DNA of 64,000 bases from Microbacterium aoyamense (GCF_023155855.1 NZ_JAKNUT010000006.1:1-64000), one strand, 5' to 3'. Numbered from the stretch's first letter, positions 9,134 to 19,342 are shown. Made by a program: numbers and translations. The notes: generated by a model not told the origin, from the sequence alone.

Positions 9134-10417
9134 ATGACGACCTTCCAGCCCGCGGCGATCCCCGGCGAAGCTCCTCCGCCCGACTCCGTCGCGCCCCGCG
9201 ACTCGAAGCCCGACGCCCCGACATCCGTCGCCCGCCTCAACGACACCATCAAGGGTTTCGTGCAGAACTGGGGCGTCGTATGGATCGAGGGCGAGATCAC
9301 GCAGTGGAACCTGCGCGGCGGCAACGTCTTCGGCCGCATCAAGGATCTCGTGACCGACTCGGCGATCTCGTTCCGCCTGTGGTCGTCGACGCGCGATCGG
9401 ATCCCGAACGACCTCAAGGTCGGCGATCACATCATCGCGTGCGTCAAGGCCGACTACTTCGTCAAGACGGGCGACTTCACCTTCACGATCTCGGCGATGC
9501 GCCACGTCGGCCTCGGCGACCAGCTCGAGAAGCTCGAGCGTCTGCGCGCGCAGCTGCGCTCGGAGGGCCTGTTCGATCCCGCGCGCAAGAAGCCGATCCC
9601 GTTCCTGCCGCACCTCATCGGCCTCATCACGGGCGAGAACTCCGACGCCGAGAAGGACGTGCACCGCAACGCCGAGCTGCGCTGGCCGCAGGTGCGGTTC
9701 CGCACCAAGCATGCGGCGGTCCAGGGCGACCGGTGCGTTCCCGAGACGATCGCGGCTCTCAAGGCGATGGATGCCGACCCCGACGTCGACGTCATCGTGA
9801 TCGCCCGCGGCGGTGGTGATCCCCAGTCCCTGCTCGGGTTCAGCGACGAGCGACTGCTGCGGGCAGTGGCCGCGGCATCCACTCCCGTCGTCAGCGCGAT
9901 CGGCCACGAGAACGACCATCCGCTCCTCGACGACGTCGCAGACCTCCGCGCATCGACGCCGACGGACGCCGCGAAGCGCATCGTTCCCGATGTCGCCGAG
10001 CAGCGCTCGCTCGTCGGGCAGCTGCGCGCGCGACTGACGTCGCGTCTCACGCACCGGGTGAACCACGACATCGCGCAGCTCGAGCAGCTGCGGTCGCGGC
10101 CCGTGCTGCGCGCGCCCGAGACGCTGCTCACGACGCGCTCGCACGAGGTGTACGTGCTCGCGGGCCGGGGTCGCGAGCGCATCGACCGTGCTCTCGACGT
10201 CGCCCACCGCCAGACGGCTGAGCTGCGAGCCACGCTGCGCGCCCTGTCGCCGGCGTCGACCCTCGCGCGCGGGTACGCGATCGCGCACCTCGCCGACGGA
10301 GTGATCGTGCGGGATGCCGCGCAGGCGCCGTCCGGGACGCCGGTCGTCGTGACGGTCGGCGAGGGGTCGTTCGCCGCGCGTTCCGACGGGCCGATCGACG
10401 AAGTGAGCCCGACCTAA
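9134..10417 (+). CDS. xseA: exodeoxyribonuclease VII large subunit
   Basis: 427 residues. An N-terminal OB-fold (about 35-130, with [15 protein letters not shown]) is followed by the nuclease core containing [19 protein letters not shown] and [20 protein letters not shown]. It ends with a helical region that contacts XseB and a C-terminal segment [10 protein letters not shown]. It degrades single-stranded DNA from both ends. ATG at 9134 has a GAGAGG Shine-Dalgarno. The preceding open frame overlaps ispH and is not used. xseB follows 10 bp later. Confidence 0.96.
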   Translation: MTTFQPAAIPGEAPPPDSVAPRDSKPDAPTSVARLNDTIKGFVQNWGVVWIEGEITQWNLRGGNVFGRIKDLVTDSAISFRLWSSTRDRIPNDLKVGDHIIACVKADYFVKTGDFTFTISAMRHVGLGDQLEKLERLRAQLRSEGLFDPARKKPIPFLPHLIGLITGENSDAEKDVHRNAELRWPQVRFRTKHAAVQGDRCVPETIAALKAMDADPDVDVIVIARGGGDPQSLLGFSDERLLRAVAAASTPVVSAIGHENDHPLLDDVADLRASTPTDAAKRIVPDVAEQRSLVGQLRARLTSRLTHRVNHDIAQLEQLRSRPVLRAPETLLTTRSHEVYVLAGRGRERIDRALDVAHRQTAELRATLRALSPASTLARGYAIAHLADGVIVRDAAQAPSGTPVVVTVGEGSFAARSDGPIDEVSPT

Positions 10418-10427
10418 GATGGATGTC

Positions 10428-10640
10428 ATGACCGAAGCGGTGGAGAGCCTCTCGTTCGAGCAGGCGCGCGACGAACTCGTCCGCGTCGTCGCCGAGCTCG
10501 AGCAGGGTTCCCCCACCCTCGAGCAGTCGCTCGCCCTGTGGGAGCGCGGCGAGGCCCTCGCGACCCGTTGCGAGGAGTGGCTCCTCGGCGCGAAGAAGCG
10601 CCTCGACGCGGCACGACCGTCTTCGGGCGAGGAGCAGTGA
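10428..10640 (+). CDS. xseB: exodeoxyribonuclease VII small subunit
   Basis: 70-residue helical-hairpin protein. [19 protein letters not shown] and [15 protein letters not shown] are the conserved XseB helices that bind the XseA C-terminal region in the exonuclease VII complex. Two starts are possible, ATG 10419 and ATG 10428. I chose the second because family members begin MTxxxxxLSFExAR. The stop overlaps the ATG of the next gene (TGATG), so the subunits and the DUF4245 gene form one operon. Confidence 0.93.
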   Translation: MTEAVESLSFEQARDELVRVVAELEQGSPTLEQSLALWERGEALATRCEEWLLGAKKRLDAARPSSGEEQ

Positions 10641-11287
10641 TGGCGGAGCGCCAGCGCGTCGTCGCCGAGCTCGGACGCCCCGAGACGCCCGATGAGACGG
10701 CGGCACGCAAGGCCGAGTCATCCCGCATCTACCGCTCCAGCCAGACGACGCGCAACCTCGTCGCGGCGCTCATCGCGACGCTGATCGTCGTCGCGGTCAT
10801 CATCTTCGCCGTCCCACGCGGCACGCCGGCGCCGCAGGATCCCCTCGACATCTCCGCAGCGGCCGAGCGCGTCTCCTCCTCGGAGGGACGCACGGCGATC
10901 TCGCCCGAACTCCCCGAGGATTGGACCGCGACGCGCGCGACGATCGACGGCGAAGGATCCGTCCGCACGTGGCTCATCCTCACGACACCGACGGACGAAG
11001 AGATCCCCGGATTCCTCCGCATCGCACAGGGCTTCGACGCCGATGAGGCGTGGCCCGCTCGTGTGCTGTCAGGCGCGGCTCCGGTCGGAGCCGTCACGAT
11101 CGACGGCATCCCGTGGGATCGCTACGAACTCGACCCGTCGCGCACGGGTAACATCTCGGTCGCGCTCTCGACGCGTGCGGGAGCGGACACGATCCTCGTC
11201 TACGGCCAGGCGGACGCCGCGACGCTCGAGCAGGTCGCGGGCTCGGTCACCGATCAGGTGCGAGAACTCCAGGAGGAAGCGCAGTGA
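10640..11287 (+). CDS. DUF4245-like membrane-anchored protein
   Basis: 215 residues. A cytoplasmic N-terminus of about 45 residues is followed by one transmembrane helix (about 36-60, LVAALIATLIVVAVIIFAV) and an extracytoplasmic domain of about 150 residues with SPELPEDWTATRAT and IDGIPWDRYEL. This matches DUF4245, which in actinobacteria sits next to exonuclease VII genes. Its function is unknown. ATG overlaps the xseB stop, and its own stop overlaps the carbonic anhydrase GTG, so it is embedded in a coupled operon. Confidence 0.8.
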   Translation: MAERQRVVAELGRPETPDETAARKAESSRIYRSSQTTRNLVAALIATLIVVAVIIFAVPRGTPAPQDPLDISAAAERVSSSEGRTAISPELPEDWTATRATIDGEGSVRTWLILTTPTDEEIPGFLRIAQGFDADEAWPARVLSGAAPVGAVTIDGIPWDRYELDPSRTGNISVALSTRAGADTILVYGQADAATLEQVAGSVTDQVRELQEEAQ

Positions 11288-11931
11288 CCGAGAGGACGCC
11301 TCAGCAGGTCTGGGATGAGATGCGGCGCGGCAACGCCCGATTCGTCGCGGGCGAACCGAGGCATCCGCGTCAGGACGTCGAACGTCGAGCCGAACTCGCG
11401 GGCGGGCAGCGCCCCACTGCGGCTCTTTTCGGGTGCTCCGACTCACGGCTCGCGGCCGAGATCATCTTCGACGAGGGCCTGGGCGACCTCTTCGTCGTGC
11501 GCAACGCCGGCCAGGTCATCTCGGACTCGGTCATCGGCAGCCTCGAGTACGCCGTCGCCGTTCTCGAGGTTCCGCTCATCGTCATCCTCGGCCATGACGC
11601 ATGCGGCGCCGTCAATGCGGCCATCGAGAGCACTCAGCTGGATGCTCCGCCTCTTCCGGCCCTCATCTGGCGCCAGATCGCGCCTATCGTGCCCGCCGCT
11701 CGCCGCGTCATCCGCAGCTCGATGGTCGACGGCGTGCCGCCGACGACCATCGACGCCGAAGCGGTCGGCCGAGAGCACCTGCGCGACACCGTCGCGGCGC
11801 TCCTGCATTCGTCGGAGCTCATCAGCCAGGCCGTCGCCGAGGGCCGGCTCGGCATCGTGGGGGCGAACTACCGCCTCGCCGAGGGCGCCGCCGTGCCCTC
11901 CATCAGCCTCGGCGTCGATTCGGACGCCTGA
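11284..11931 (+). CDS. beta-class carbonic anhydrase
   Basis: 215-residue zinc enzyme that interconverts CO2 and bicarbonate. The zinc ligands are Cys51 (FGCSDSR), His104 and Cys107 (LGHDACGAV), with the Asp53/Arg55 dyad next to the first cysteine. Length and motif spacing are normal for beta-class enzymes. GTG at 11284 overlaps the stop of the upstream gene (GTGA). Bicarbonate supply would suit PEP carboxylase, encoded at 42.8 kb, though that link is only functional inference. Confidence 0.94.
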   Translation: MTERTPQQVWDEMRRGNARFVAGEPRHPRQDVERRAELAGGQRPTAALFGCSDSRLAAEIIFDEGLGDLFVVRNAGQVISDSVIGSLEYAVAVLEVPLIVILGHDACGAVNAAIESTQLDAPPLPALIWRQIAPIVPAARRVIRSSMVDGVPPTTIDAEAVGREHLRDTVAALLHSSELISQAVAEGRLGIVGANYRLAEGAAVPSISLGVDSDA

Positions 11932-11983
11932 TACTCACACGAACCGGCTCTCACGCCACCGACACACGAGAAGGAACAACGAC

Positions 11984-13378
11984 GTGACTGACATCGAGTA
12001 CCGCATCGAGCACGACACGATGGGCGAAGTGCGCGTGCCCAAGGACGCCCTGTACGCCGCGCAGACGCAGCGCGCGGTCGAGAACTTCCCGATCTCGGGC
12101 GACCCCCTCGAGCCCGCGCAGATCGTGGCCCTGGCTCGCATCAAGAAGGCCGCCGCGCTCGCCAACAAGGAGCTCGGCACGCTCGACGGTGCCATCGCCG
12201 ACGCCATCGCACGCTCAGCCGACCGCATCATCGCCGGCGAGTTCGTCGACCAGTTCCCGATCGACGTCTACCAGACCGGCAGCGGCACGTCCTCGAACAT
12301 GAACATGAACGAGGTCCTGGCGACGCTCGCGACGGCCGACCTCGGTGCGAACGTCCACCCGAACGACCACGTCAACGCGTCGCAGTCGTCGAACGACGTC
12401 TTCCCCACCTCCGTCCACATCGCCGTGACGCAGGAGCTCATCGACGACCTCATCCCGGCGCTCGACCACCTCGCGGTCGCGTTCGAGAAGAAGGCCGACG
12501 AGTGGAAGAGCGTCGTGAAGTCCGGCCGTACGCACCTGATGGATGCGACGCCCGTCACCCTCGGCCAGGAGTTCGGCGGGTACGCGCGGCAGATCCGGCT
12601 CGGCATCGAGCGCGTCCAGGCCGTGCTCCCCCGCGTCGCCGAGGTTCCGCTCGGCGGCACCGCGGTCGGCACGGGCATCAACACCCCCCTCGGCTTCCCC
12701 CAGAAGGTGCTCGAGCTGATCGTCGCCGACACCGAACTGCCGATCACCGAGGCGAAGGACCACTTCGAGGCGCAGGCGAACCGCGATGGGCTGGTCGAGG
12801 CATCCGGCGCACTGCGCACGATCGCCGTCTCACTCACCAAGATCAACAACGACATCCGCTGGATGGGCTCGGGGCCGAACACGGGTCTCGGCGAACTGCA
12901 CATCCCCGATCTGCAGCCCGGCTCGTCGATCATGCCCGGCAAGGTCAACCCCGTCGTGCCCGAAGCGACACTCATGGTGTGCGCGCGGGTCATCGGCAAC
13001 GATGCGACGATCGCGTGGGCCGGGGCATCCGGATCCTTCGAGCTCAACGTCGCGATCCCGGTCATGGGTTCGGCACTGCTCGAGTCGATCGAGCTGCTCG
13101 CGAACGCCTCGCGCCTGCTCGCCGACAAGACGATCGACGGACTCGAGGCGAACATCGAACGCACGTCGGCTCTCGCCGGCATGTCGCCCTCGATCGTGAC
13201 GCCGCTCAACAAGCTGATCGGCTACGAAGCGGCGGCGAAGATCGCGAAGCACTCCGTCGCGAAGGGCATCACGGTGCGCGAGGCCGTCATCGACCTCGGC
13301 TACGTGGAGCGCGGCGAGATCACGCTCGAGCAGCTCGACGAGAAGCTCGACCTGCTCTCGATGACGCACCCGGGCTGA
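11984..13378 (+). CDS. fumC: class II fumarate hydratase
   Basis: 464-residue TCA enzyme that hydrates fumarate to malate, a homotetramer of the aspartase/fumarase superfamily. Signatures are [40 protein letters not shown] and the SS-loop [12 protein letters not shown] that bears the catalytic serine. Fumarases and aspartases are close. The Dxx[13 protein letters not shown] context and length favour fumarase. GTG at 11984 has AAGGAAC upstream. A longer open frame in front overlaps the carbonic anhydrase and is not used. Confidence 0.95.
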   Translation: MTDIEYRIEHDTMGEVRVPKDALYAAQTQRAVENFPISGDPLEPAQIVALARIKKAAALANKELGTLDGAIADAIARSADRIIAGEFVDQFPIDVYQTGSGTSSNMNMNEVLATLATADLGANVHPNDHVNASQSSNDVFPTSVHIAVTQELIDDLIPALDHLAVAFEKKADEWKSVVKSGRTHLMDATPVTLGQEFGGYARQIRLGIERVQAVLPRVAEVPLGGTAVGTGINTPLGFPQKVLELIVADTELPITEAKDHFEAQANRDGLVEASGALRTIAVSLTKINNDIRWMGSGPNTGLGELHIPDLQPGSSIMPGKVNPVVPEATLMVCARVIGNDATIAWAGASGSFELNVAIPVMGSALLESIELLANASRLLADKTIDGLEANIERTSALAGMSPSIVTPLNKLIGYEAAAKIAKHSVAKGITVREAVIDLGYVERGEITLEQLDEKLDLLSMTHPG

Positions 13379-13407
13379 GCTTCGCGCGCAAGCGGGCCTA
13401 CGAGCGC

Positions 13408-13413
13408 CATAAT
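13408..13413 (+). promoter_or_regulatory. -10 element of the HK-RR operon (predicted leaderless)
   Basis: CATAAT, one of the best -10 matches in the window, ends 6 nt before the histidine kinase GTG. Confidence 0.6.
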
Positions 13414-13419
13414 CAGTGA

Positions 13420-14874
13420 GTGGCCCGCACACCTCGCCCGATCTCGGCCCGCGCCCGCATCCTCGCGGCCGTGCTGGCGGTCGCGTGCGTCGGCCTCGCG
13501 ATCGTCGGCAGCGTGACGTTCCTCGTGCAGCGCGAGTGGGTGCTGCGCGAGATCGACGATCGGCTGATCGCCCAGGTCGAGGTGCTCGATGAGATCGCCG
13601 AGGAGGCCGGAGATCCGCCCGCGAGCGTCGAGGACTTCCTCCGGGATGCCGCGGTGGGCCTCGTTCCGGGCGCGAACGAGGCATCGCTCGCCATCATCGA
13701 CGGTGTGCCGCTGTTCTCCCCCTCGACGCGTTCGGGTTTCGACATCTCTCAGGAGCAGTCGTTCATCGACCGGGTCGTCGCCGAGACGGATGCCGACACC
13801 GAGCCGATCCCGCGAACAGTCGTCACCGACAGCGGTTCGGTACGCTATATCGCGATCCCCGTCACGATCGACGGCGAGACCGGAGTGTACGTCCGCGCGG
13901 TCGACCTGGAGGCCGAGCTCGCGCCCGTGTCGGCGGCGATGACGACGTACGGCATCGCGGCGATCGTCGTCCTCGTCGCGATGGGAGTCGTGGGCTGGTT
14001 CGTGACGGGGCGACTGCTTTCGCCGATCCGGCACTTGCGCGAGACGGCGGACTCGATCACCCTGACCGACCTCTCACCCCGCTTGAGCGCCGAGGGCAAC
14101 GACGACATCGCCGACCTGTCGCGCACGGTCAACTCCATGCTGGATCGCCTGGAAGGCTCGGTCGACGTCCAGCGCCAGCTCCTCGATGACGTGCGCCACG
14201 AGCTCAAGACGCCGATCACGATCGTGCGCGGCCATCTCGAGCTGATGGACCCGTCCGACGTCACCGATGTGCAGAGCGCTCGGGCTCTCGGGATCGCCGA
14301 ACTCGACCGCATGACGCGCCTCGTCGAGGACATCGACGTGCTCGCCACCGTCGAGGGCGGTTCGTTCGCGACGGAGCGCCTGGAACTGCGCGGTCTGACG
14401 CACCGCGTGGGCGAACTCGTCTCGGTCATCCCCGGCCACCGCTGGAGCGTCGAGACCGCCGCCCGCGCGCAGCTCGTCGGCGACTACGACCGCCTCATTC
14501 AGGCGTGGCTGCAGCTCGCCGAGAACGCCGCCAAATACACACCCGAAGGCACGCCCATCGAGATCGGGAGCGGCTTCGACGGCGAAGGCGCGCACCTGTG
14601 GGTGCGCGATCACGGCTCCGGCATCCCGCCGGCCGTCCGTCACCGCATCTTCCGCCGCTTCGACCGCGCCCACGGCAAGCGCACGGTCGGCGGTTCCGGA
14701 CTCGGACTTGCGATCGTCGACGCCATCGCGAAGGCGCACGGCGGGCACTGCGGCGTGACCGACACCCCCGGCGGAGGCGCCACCTTCACGATCCATCTCC
14801 CCGCCGCGACGACGGCGTTCCCCGCGCCGGTCCGTGCCGGCGACGTCGTTCTCCAGAGGGATGCAGCAGGATGA
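13420..14874 (+). CDS. two-component sensor histidine kinase
   Basis: 484 residues. TM1 is about 12-34, an extracytoplasmic sensor region of about 140 residues follows, then TM2 at about 175-197 and HAMP (SPIRHLRETADSI). The HisKA H-box is VRHELKTP with phospho-acceptor His260, and the ATPase domain has an N-box (ENAAKYTPEG), a D-box (DHGSGIPP) and a G-box (GGSGLGLAI). The sensor ligand is unknown. GTG at 13420 follows a CATAAT -10 by 6 nt. Its stop overlaps the response regulator ATG (ATGA). The kinase-first order differs from the second system at 60.2 kb. Confidence 0.93.
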   Translation: MARTPRPISARARILAAVLAVACVGLAIVGSVTFLVQREWVLREIDDRLIAQVEVLDEIAEEAGDPPASVEDFLRDAAVGLVPGANEASLAIIDGVPLFSPSTRSGFDISQEQSFIDRVVAETDADTEPIPRTVVTDSGSVRYIAIPVTIDGETGVYVRAVDLEAELAPVSAAMTTYGIAAIVVLVAMGVVGWFVTGRLLSPIRHLRETADSITLTDLSPRLSAEGNDDIADLSRTVNSMLDRLEGSVDVQRQLLDDVRHELKTPITIVRGHLELMDPSDVTDVQSARALGIAELDRMTRLVEDIDVLATVEGGSFATERLELRGLTHRVGELVSVIPGHRWSVETAARAQLVGDYDRLIQAWLQLAENAAKYTPEGTPIEIGSGFDGEGAHLWVRDHGSGIPPAVRHRIFRRFDRAHGKRTVGGSGLGLAIVDAIAKAHGGHCGVTDTPGGGATFTIHLPAATTAFPAPVRAGDVVLQRDAAG

Positions 14875-15527
14875 GCCGAATTCTCATCGTCGAAGACGAA
14901 CAGCACATCGCCGCGTTCATCCGTCGCGGGTTGACGAGCGCGGGGTACGAGACGGCGATCGCCGAGGATGGCGCGGAAGGCCTCGAGCTCGCCCTCGGCG
15001 GTGGTGTCGACCTCGTCCTGCTGGACGTCGGCCTGCCGACGATGGACGGGTTCGAGGTGCTGCGCGAGCTTCGAGCCCGCGACACCCTCCTGCCGGTCAT
15101 CATGCTGACCGCGCGATCGAGCACGCGTGACACGGTCGAAGGGCTCGACGCCGGCGCGAGCGACTACATGGCCAAGCCGTTCACGTTCGAGGAGCTCCTC
15201 GCGCGCGTGCGGTCGCGCCTGCGCGAATCCGGCACGTCTGCGAGCGTCTCGATCACGCAGGGTGACGTCGTGCTCGACGTCCTCGCGCGGCGCGCGACGG
15301 TCGACGGTTCCGAGATCGAGCTCTCGACGCGCGAGTTCGCCCTCGCCGAGCAGTTCCTGCGCAACCCCGGCGAAGTGCTGACGCGTGAGCTGCTGCTGAG
15401 CCGGGTGTGGGGAATGGACTTCGACCCGGGCTCGAACGTCGTGGACGTCTACGTGCGTTACCTGCGCGCGAAGCTCGGTTCTCAGCACATCGTCACGGTG
15501 CGGGGCGTCGGCTACCGCTGGGAGTGA
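14871..15527 (+). CDS. OmpR/PhoB-family response regulator
   Basis: 218 residues. The receiver domain has the acidic pocket E8-D9, phospho-acceptor Asp52 (LVLLDVGLP), the conserved Thr in IMLTA and Lys in YMAKPF. The C-terminal winged helix contains LSTREFALAEQFLRNPGEV and a DNA-contacting region ending VRGVGYRW. It is cognate to the kinase immediately upstream by translational coupling. No target genes lie next to the operon, so the regulon cannot be read from context. Confidence 0.94.
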   Translation: MSRILIVEDEQHIAAFIRRGLTSAGYETAIAEDGAEGLELALGGGVDLVLLDVGLPTMDGFEVLRELRARDTLLPVIMLTARSSTRDTVEGLDAGASDYMAKPFTFEELLARVRSRLRESGTSASVSITQGDVVLDVLARRATVDGSEIELSTREFALAEQFLRNPGEVLTRELLLSRVWGMDFDPGSNVVDVYVRYLRAKLGSQHIVTVRGVGYRWE

Positions 15528-15556
15528 TCGGCGCGGGCATCCCGCAGACACGAAGA

Positions 15557-15586
15557 AGCCCCCGACGCTGGGGGACGTCGGGGGCT
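15557..15586. terminator. strong hairpin after the HK-RR operon
   Basis: AGCCCCCGACG pairs perfectly with CGTCGGGGGCT around an 8-nt loop, 29 bp after the regulator stop. On the plus strand there is no T-run. On the minus strand it is followed by TTCTTCGTGT, so it looks at least as good as a terminator for a minus-strand transcript coming from the gap. Confidence 0.7.
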
Positions 15587-15830
15587 GAGAAGGGCCTGGC
15601 TCTGGGGAAACCGGCCGTTCAATCGCCAGGGTCTGGGGTACCGTGCGATCGATTCTTCTTCGATCCGCCACCTGGCGTCGTCGCCACGGTGTCGGTCTGG
15701 CCCGCAATGCGGGCGTCTGTGAAGTATTGAGTTGCTTCCTCAATGGTGACAGATACCGCATGCCGAATCGCTGTCGGGAGATGAGACTCTTCTCATACCT
15801 ATGCATCGATTCGTGCCGGGTTAGGCGCAG
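15587..15830 (-). other. gene-poor gap with a possible minus-strand short transcript
   Basis: About 245 bp that is noticeably less GC-rich than its surroundings. On the minus strand a frame of about 57 codons is open and ends TGA at 15617-15619, 31 bp before the strong hairpin above. Its translation includes EEATQYFTDARIAGQ and SKKNRSHGTPDPGD. I see no ATG, GTG or TTG start in the first half. A perfect ATGAGA/TCTCAT inverted repeat lies at 15781-15796. It could be a small RNA, a peptide with an unusual start, or nothing. I do not recognise a family. Confidence 0.3.
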
Positions 15831-15862
15831 AAAACGGGGCCGGATGACGGCATCCGACCCCG
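15831..15862 (-). terminator. Rho-independent terminator of phoH2
   Basis: On the minus strand CGGGGTCGGATG-CCGT-CATCCGGCCCCG forms an 11-bp stem with one mismatch, followed directly by TTTT. It lies 14 bp after the phoH2 stop. Confidence 0.8.
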
Positions 15863-15876
15863 CTTTCCAGGCGCAC

Positions 15877-17232
15877 TCAGGCGAGCTCGCCCGCCTCCAG
15901 CAGATCCGTCACGAGCGCGGCGATCGCCGAGCGCTCCGACCGCATGAGGGTGACGTGGGCGAACAGGTCGTGACCCTTCAGCGTCTCGATGACCGACGCG
16001 ACCCCGTCGTGACGACCGACCCGCAGGTTGTCGCGCTGACCGACGTCGTGGGTGAGGACGACGCGCGAGTTCTGCCCGATGCGGCTCAGCACGGTCAGCA
16101 GCACGTTGCGCTCGAGGGACTGAGCCTCGTCGACGATCACGAAGGCATCGTGCAAGGAGCGACCGCGGATGTGCGTGAGCGGCAGCACCTCGAGGAGCCC
16201 GCGCGCCACGACCTCCTCGACGACGTTGCCGGACACGACCGACCCGAGGGTGTCGAAGATCGCCTGCCCCCACGGATTCATCTTCTCCTGCGCATCACCG
16301 GGCAGGTAGCCGAGCTCCTGCCCGCCGACCGCGAACAGCGGACGGAAGACGATGATCTTCTTCTGCTGCTGGCGCTCGAGCACGGCGTCGAGCGCGGCGC
16401 ACAGCGCAAGAGCGGACTTGCCCGTCCCCGCGCGCCCGCCGAGTGACACGATCCCCACCTCGGAGTCCAGCAGCAGGTCGATCGCGATGCGCTGCTCGGC
16501 CGAACGGCCGTGGAGGCCGAAGATGTCGCGATCGCCGCGGACGAGCTTGTACGAGCCGTCGCCCGTGACGCGCCCGAGGGCGGACCCCCGCTCGGAGTGG
16601 ATGATGAGGCCCGTGTTGACCGGGAACCCCCGCACGTCGTCGCTCGTCGCGACCTCGCTCTCGTAGAGGTCGCTCATGTCGTCACCCGATACGGCGATGT
16701 CGGCGATACCCGTCCAGCCCGAGTCGATGGCCTGCTCGGCGAGGTACTCCTCGGCCGTGACACCGAGCGATGCCGCCTTGACGCGCATCGGGAGGTCCTT
16801 CGAGACGACCGTGACCTCCTGCCCGTCCTGCGCGAGATTCATCGCGACGGCGAGGATGCGGCTGTCGTTGTCGCCGAGGCGCATGCCTGCCGGCAGCACG
16901 CTCGCGTCGGTGTTCGTGAGCTCGACACGCAGCGTGCCGCCCTCACCGACGGGAACCGGGAAGTCGAGGCGTCCGTGTTCGATCCGCAGCTCGTCGAGGT
17001 GTCGCAGCGCCTGCCGGGCGAAGTAGCCGATCTCGGGGTCGTGACGCTTGCCTTCGAGTTCGGTGATCACCACCACGGGGATGACGACGTTGTGCTCGGC
17101 GAATCGGAAGAACGCTCGCGGATCGCTCAGCAGAACCGAGGTGTCCAGGACGTACGTGCGGAGGTCCTGATCGACCTCACCGCCCGCCTCGGCCGCCGTG
17201 CTGCGCTGATCCGTTGTAGCTCGTGTGGTCAC
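15877..17232 (-). CDS. PhoH2: PIN-domain ribonuclease fused to PhoH ATPase
   Basis: 451 residues. The N-terminal PIN nuclease domain (about 25-160) has the first acidic residue in YVLDTSVLL and further ones in ITELEGK and LGDNDSRIL. The C-terminal PhoH-type P-loop ATPase has Walker [10 protein letters not shown] (Lys272) and Walker [12 protein letters not shown]. This fusion is the PhoH2 architecture, described in mycobacteria as an RNA helicase/RNase. GTG at 17232 has GGAG upstream. It is monocistronic, with a clear terminator and a 183-bp upstream gap. Confidence 0.93.
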   Translation of the reverse strand: MTTRATTDQRSTAAEAGGEVDQDLRTYVLDTSVLLSDPRAFFRFAEHNVVIPVVVITELEGKRHDPEIGYFARQALRHLDELRIEHGRLDFPVPVGEGGTLRVELTNTDASVLPAGMRLGDNDSRILAVAMNLAQDGQEVTVVSKDLPMRVKAASLGVTAEEYLAEQAIDSGWTGIADIAVSGDDMSDLYESEVATSDDVRGFPVNTGLIIHSERGSALGRVTGDGSYKLVRGDRDIFGLHGRSAEQRIAIDLLLDSEVGIVSLGGRAGTGKSALALCAALDAVLERQQQKKIIVFRPLFAVGGQELGYLPGDAQEKMNPWGQAIFDTLGSVVSGNVVEEVVARGLLEVLPLTHIRGRSLHDAFVIVDEAQSLERNVLLTVLSRIGQNSRVVLTHDVGQRDNLRVGRHDGVASVIETLKGHDLFAHVTLMRSERSAIAALVTDLLEAGELA

Positions 17233-17415
17233 AACCCACTCCCGCCCCGGGTGGGAAACCCGGCAGTCACGAGTCGACCAGGGTCACGAGTCGTGGTCCG
17301 AACGGCCGACTCGAACGGGCTCCTTGCCCGATGTGATGAACGTACGTCCGCCCGCCGACACCGACCAACTCCGACACGCGGTGCGCGGGTTACGAGTTTG
17401 TGAACTCGGGATGCC

Positions 17416-18543
17416 TCACCACACGCGCGACGACGAGAACGCTGCGAGGGCATCGCCGAAGAGGCGCAGCGTATCGCCGCCCGTACCGACGTGCGGCGAC
17501 ACGCGCACCAGGCCTGCGCGCAGCGTCACCGTGAGTCCGTGATTGGCGAGGGATGCCGCGAGCGGCCCCGCATCCTGCGGCGCGGGTGCGAGCGTGACGA
17601 TCCCGCCGCGCTGCGACGGCTCGCGCGGCGTGACGACCGGCACTTCGTAGCGGTCGGCGAAATACATGACGTCGCCCGTGCGCTGCGCGATCTCTTCCTC
17701 GATCGCGGCGACTCCGGCATCCCGTACCTCGCGCAGCGCCGTCGCGAGACGCGCGGCCGCGAGGCTGTCGGGACGATTGACCGTGAACGCCGCCGATGAT
17801 GACGAGGGCACGGGCACGAGCCCGAACGACAGGTCGCCGTCGATGCCGGCATAGCCCGAGAGCACAGGCGCGATCCGCTCCAGCGCCCGCTCGCCGAACC
17901 AGGCCCAGCCCGTGCCTCTGCCGGCCCGCAGCCACTTGTAGCCGTTCGAGCAGACGACATCGGCCGCGCGGTAGTCGACATCGACGGTTCCGAACCCCTG
18001 GATCGCGTCCACGATGAGCAGTCGGTCGCCGATCACGTCCCGCAGGGCGGTGAGGTCCGCGCGGTAGCCCGTGCGGGCATCCACGAGACTCACCGCCAGT
18101 GCCGTCGTGTCGTCGGTGAGCGCCTCGCGAACGAGGTCGGGCGTCACGAACCCGTCTTCGGACTCGAGCCACTGCAGCTGGAGCGAACCCAGCGCGTTGC
18201 TCGCGCGGGTCGCGGCGACCGTGAGGTTGGGGAACTCGGTGCGTGAGAGCATCAGGCCCCCGGCGAGTCCGTAGAAGGCCTGCATGATGCCGTAGGTCGT
18301 CGACGGCTGCAGCACGACCTCGTCGACCGGCGCGTCGATGAGCCCCGCGACGAGCTCGCGCGCCTCGCCGACATGGGCATCGACGAGGTCGATGCTCGAG
18401 CGCCGCCCCGAACCCAGCAGCTCGGCATCGGCCTGCGCCTCGACGCGCACCGCGGGACACAGCGGCCCGAACGCCGCCCAGTCGAGGTAGCCGGGTTCAC
18501 CGTCGAACGACGCGTGGAAGGCCTCGAGGTCCGTCACGGTCAC
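17416..18543 (-). CDS. class V aminotransferase-fold PLP enzyme
   Basis: 375-residue fold-type I PLP enzyme of the class V group (cysteine desulfurase, kynureninase and isopenicillin epimerase relatives). Substrate-site segments are PSTTYGIMQAFYGLAGG and SLVDARTGYRADL. The PLP Asp/Gln pair is in LLIVDAIQGFG, and the Schiff-base lysine is in CSNGYKWLRAG. There is no cysteine-desulfurase Cys loop, so a desulfurase role is unlikely. The reaction remains unassigned. It starts at GTG 18543 (or GTG 18537), 13 bp after uppS, probably in one operon. Confidence 0.82.
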   Translation of the reverse strand: MTVTDLEAFHASFDGEPGYLDWAAFGPLCPAVRVEAQADAELLGSGRRSSIDLVDAHVGEARELVAGLIDAPVDEVVLQPSTTYGIMQAFYGLAGGLMLSRTEFPNLTVAATRASNALGSLQLQWLESEDGFVTPDLVREALTDDTTALAVSLVDARTGYRADLTALRDVIGDRLLIVDAIQGFGTVDVDYRAADVVCSNGYKWLRAGRGTGWAWFGERALERIAPVLSGYAGIDGDLSFGLVPVPSSSSAAFTVNRPDSLAAARLATALREVRDAGVAAIEEEIAQRTGDVMYFADRYEVPVVTPREPSQRGGIVTLAPAPQDAGPLAASLANHGLTVTLRAGLVRVSPHVGTGGDTLRLFGDALAAFSSSRVW

Positions 18544-18556
18544 ATTCTGGCACCGC

Positions 18557-19342
18557 TCAGCCGCCGAAGCGGCGGTCGCGATCCGCGAAGGCACGGATCG
18601 CACGCAGGAAGTCCACTTCGCGGAGGTCCGGACCAAGGGCTTCCACGAAATAGAACTCGGAGTGCGCGGATTGCCAGAGGAGGAAGTCGCTCAGGCGCTG
18701 CTCCCCCGACGTGCGGATCACGAGGTCGGGATCGGGTTGTCCGCCGGTGTACAGGTGCTCGCCGATCTGTTCCGGAGTGAGGGATGCCGCGAGCTCTTCG
18801 AGCGATCCGCCCCCCTCGTCGTGCTTCGCGATGATGCTCCGCACGGCATCCACGATCTCGCCACGTCCGCCGTACCCGACCGCGAGATTCACGTGCATGC
18901 CGGTGTGGTCGCGCGTGCGGTCCTGGGCCGCGACGAGGACGCGCGCGAGTTCCGGAGGAAGACGATCGGATCGCCCGACGTGCTGCACGCGCCAATCGCG
19001 CTCGTGCGAGAGCTGCTCGGCGAGCTCGGCGATGATCTCCAGAAGATCCGACAGCTCTTTCGAGTCGCGCTTGGTCAGGTTGTCGTTCGAGAGCAGGTAG
19101 AGCGATACGACGCGGATGCCCAGGTCGTCGCACCATTCGAGGAACTCGCGCATCTTGGCGGCCCCTGCGCGGTGGCCGTGTGCGGCCGAGTCGTAGCCGA
19201 GCTGGCGTGCCCAGCGCCGGTTGCCGTCGATCATCATGGCGAGATGACGCGGCACGGCACCGGGCTCGAGCCGTCTGCGCAGCCGATTGATGTAGAGCCG
19301 ATAGAGGGGGCCCCTGCCCTCGTTCGACGATGCCCGCGCCAC
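18557..19342 (-). CDS. uppS: isoprenyl (undecaprenyl/decaprenyl) diphosphate synthase
   Basis: 261-residue cis-prenyltransferase making the long-chain polyprenyl diphosphate carrier for peptidoglycan and other envelope glycans. Conserved region I is MMIDGNRRWAR with catalytic Asp39, followed by LSNDNLTKRD, VGYGGRGEI and region V IRTSGEQRLSDFLLWQ. Actinobacteria often carry two such genes with different chain lengths, so product length is not certain. GTG at 19342 lies 6 nt after TAGCGT and has no Shine-Dalgarno. Confidence 0.94.
   Translation of the reverse strand: MARASSNEGRGPLYRLYINRLRRRLEPGAVPRHLAMMIDGNRRWARQLGYDSAAHGHRAGAAKMREFLEWCDDLGIRVVSLYLLSNDNLTKRDSKELSDLLEIIAELAEQLSHERDWRVQHVGRSDRLPPELARVLVAAQDRTRDHTGMHVNLAVGYGGRGEIVDAVRSIIAKHDEGGGSLEELAASLTPEQIGEHLYTGGQPDPDLVIRTSGEQRLSDFLLWQSAHSEFYFVEALGPDLREVDFLRAIRAFADRDRRFGG

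Noticed and set aside
11932..11983. Riboswitch or attenuator before fumC.
   Set aside because: The 52-bp gap has no hairpin or aptamer-like pattern, only a weak Shine-Dalgarno.
15557..15586. 6C-type actinobacterial RNA motif.
   Set aside because: Only one C-rich hairpin is present. The 6C motif has two hairpins with six-C loops. A terminator fits better.
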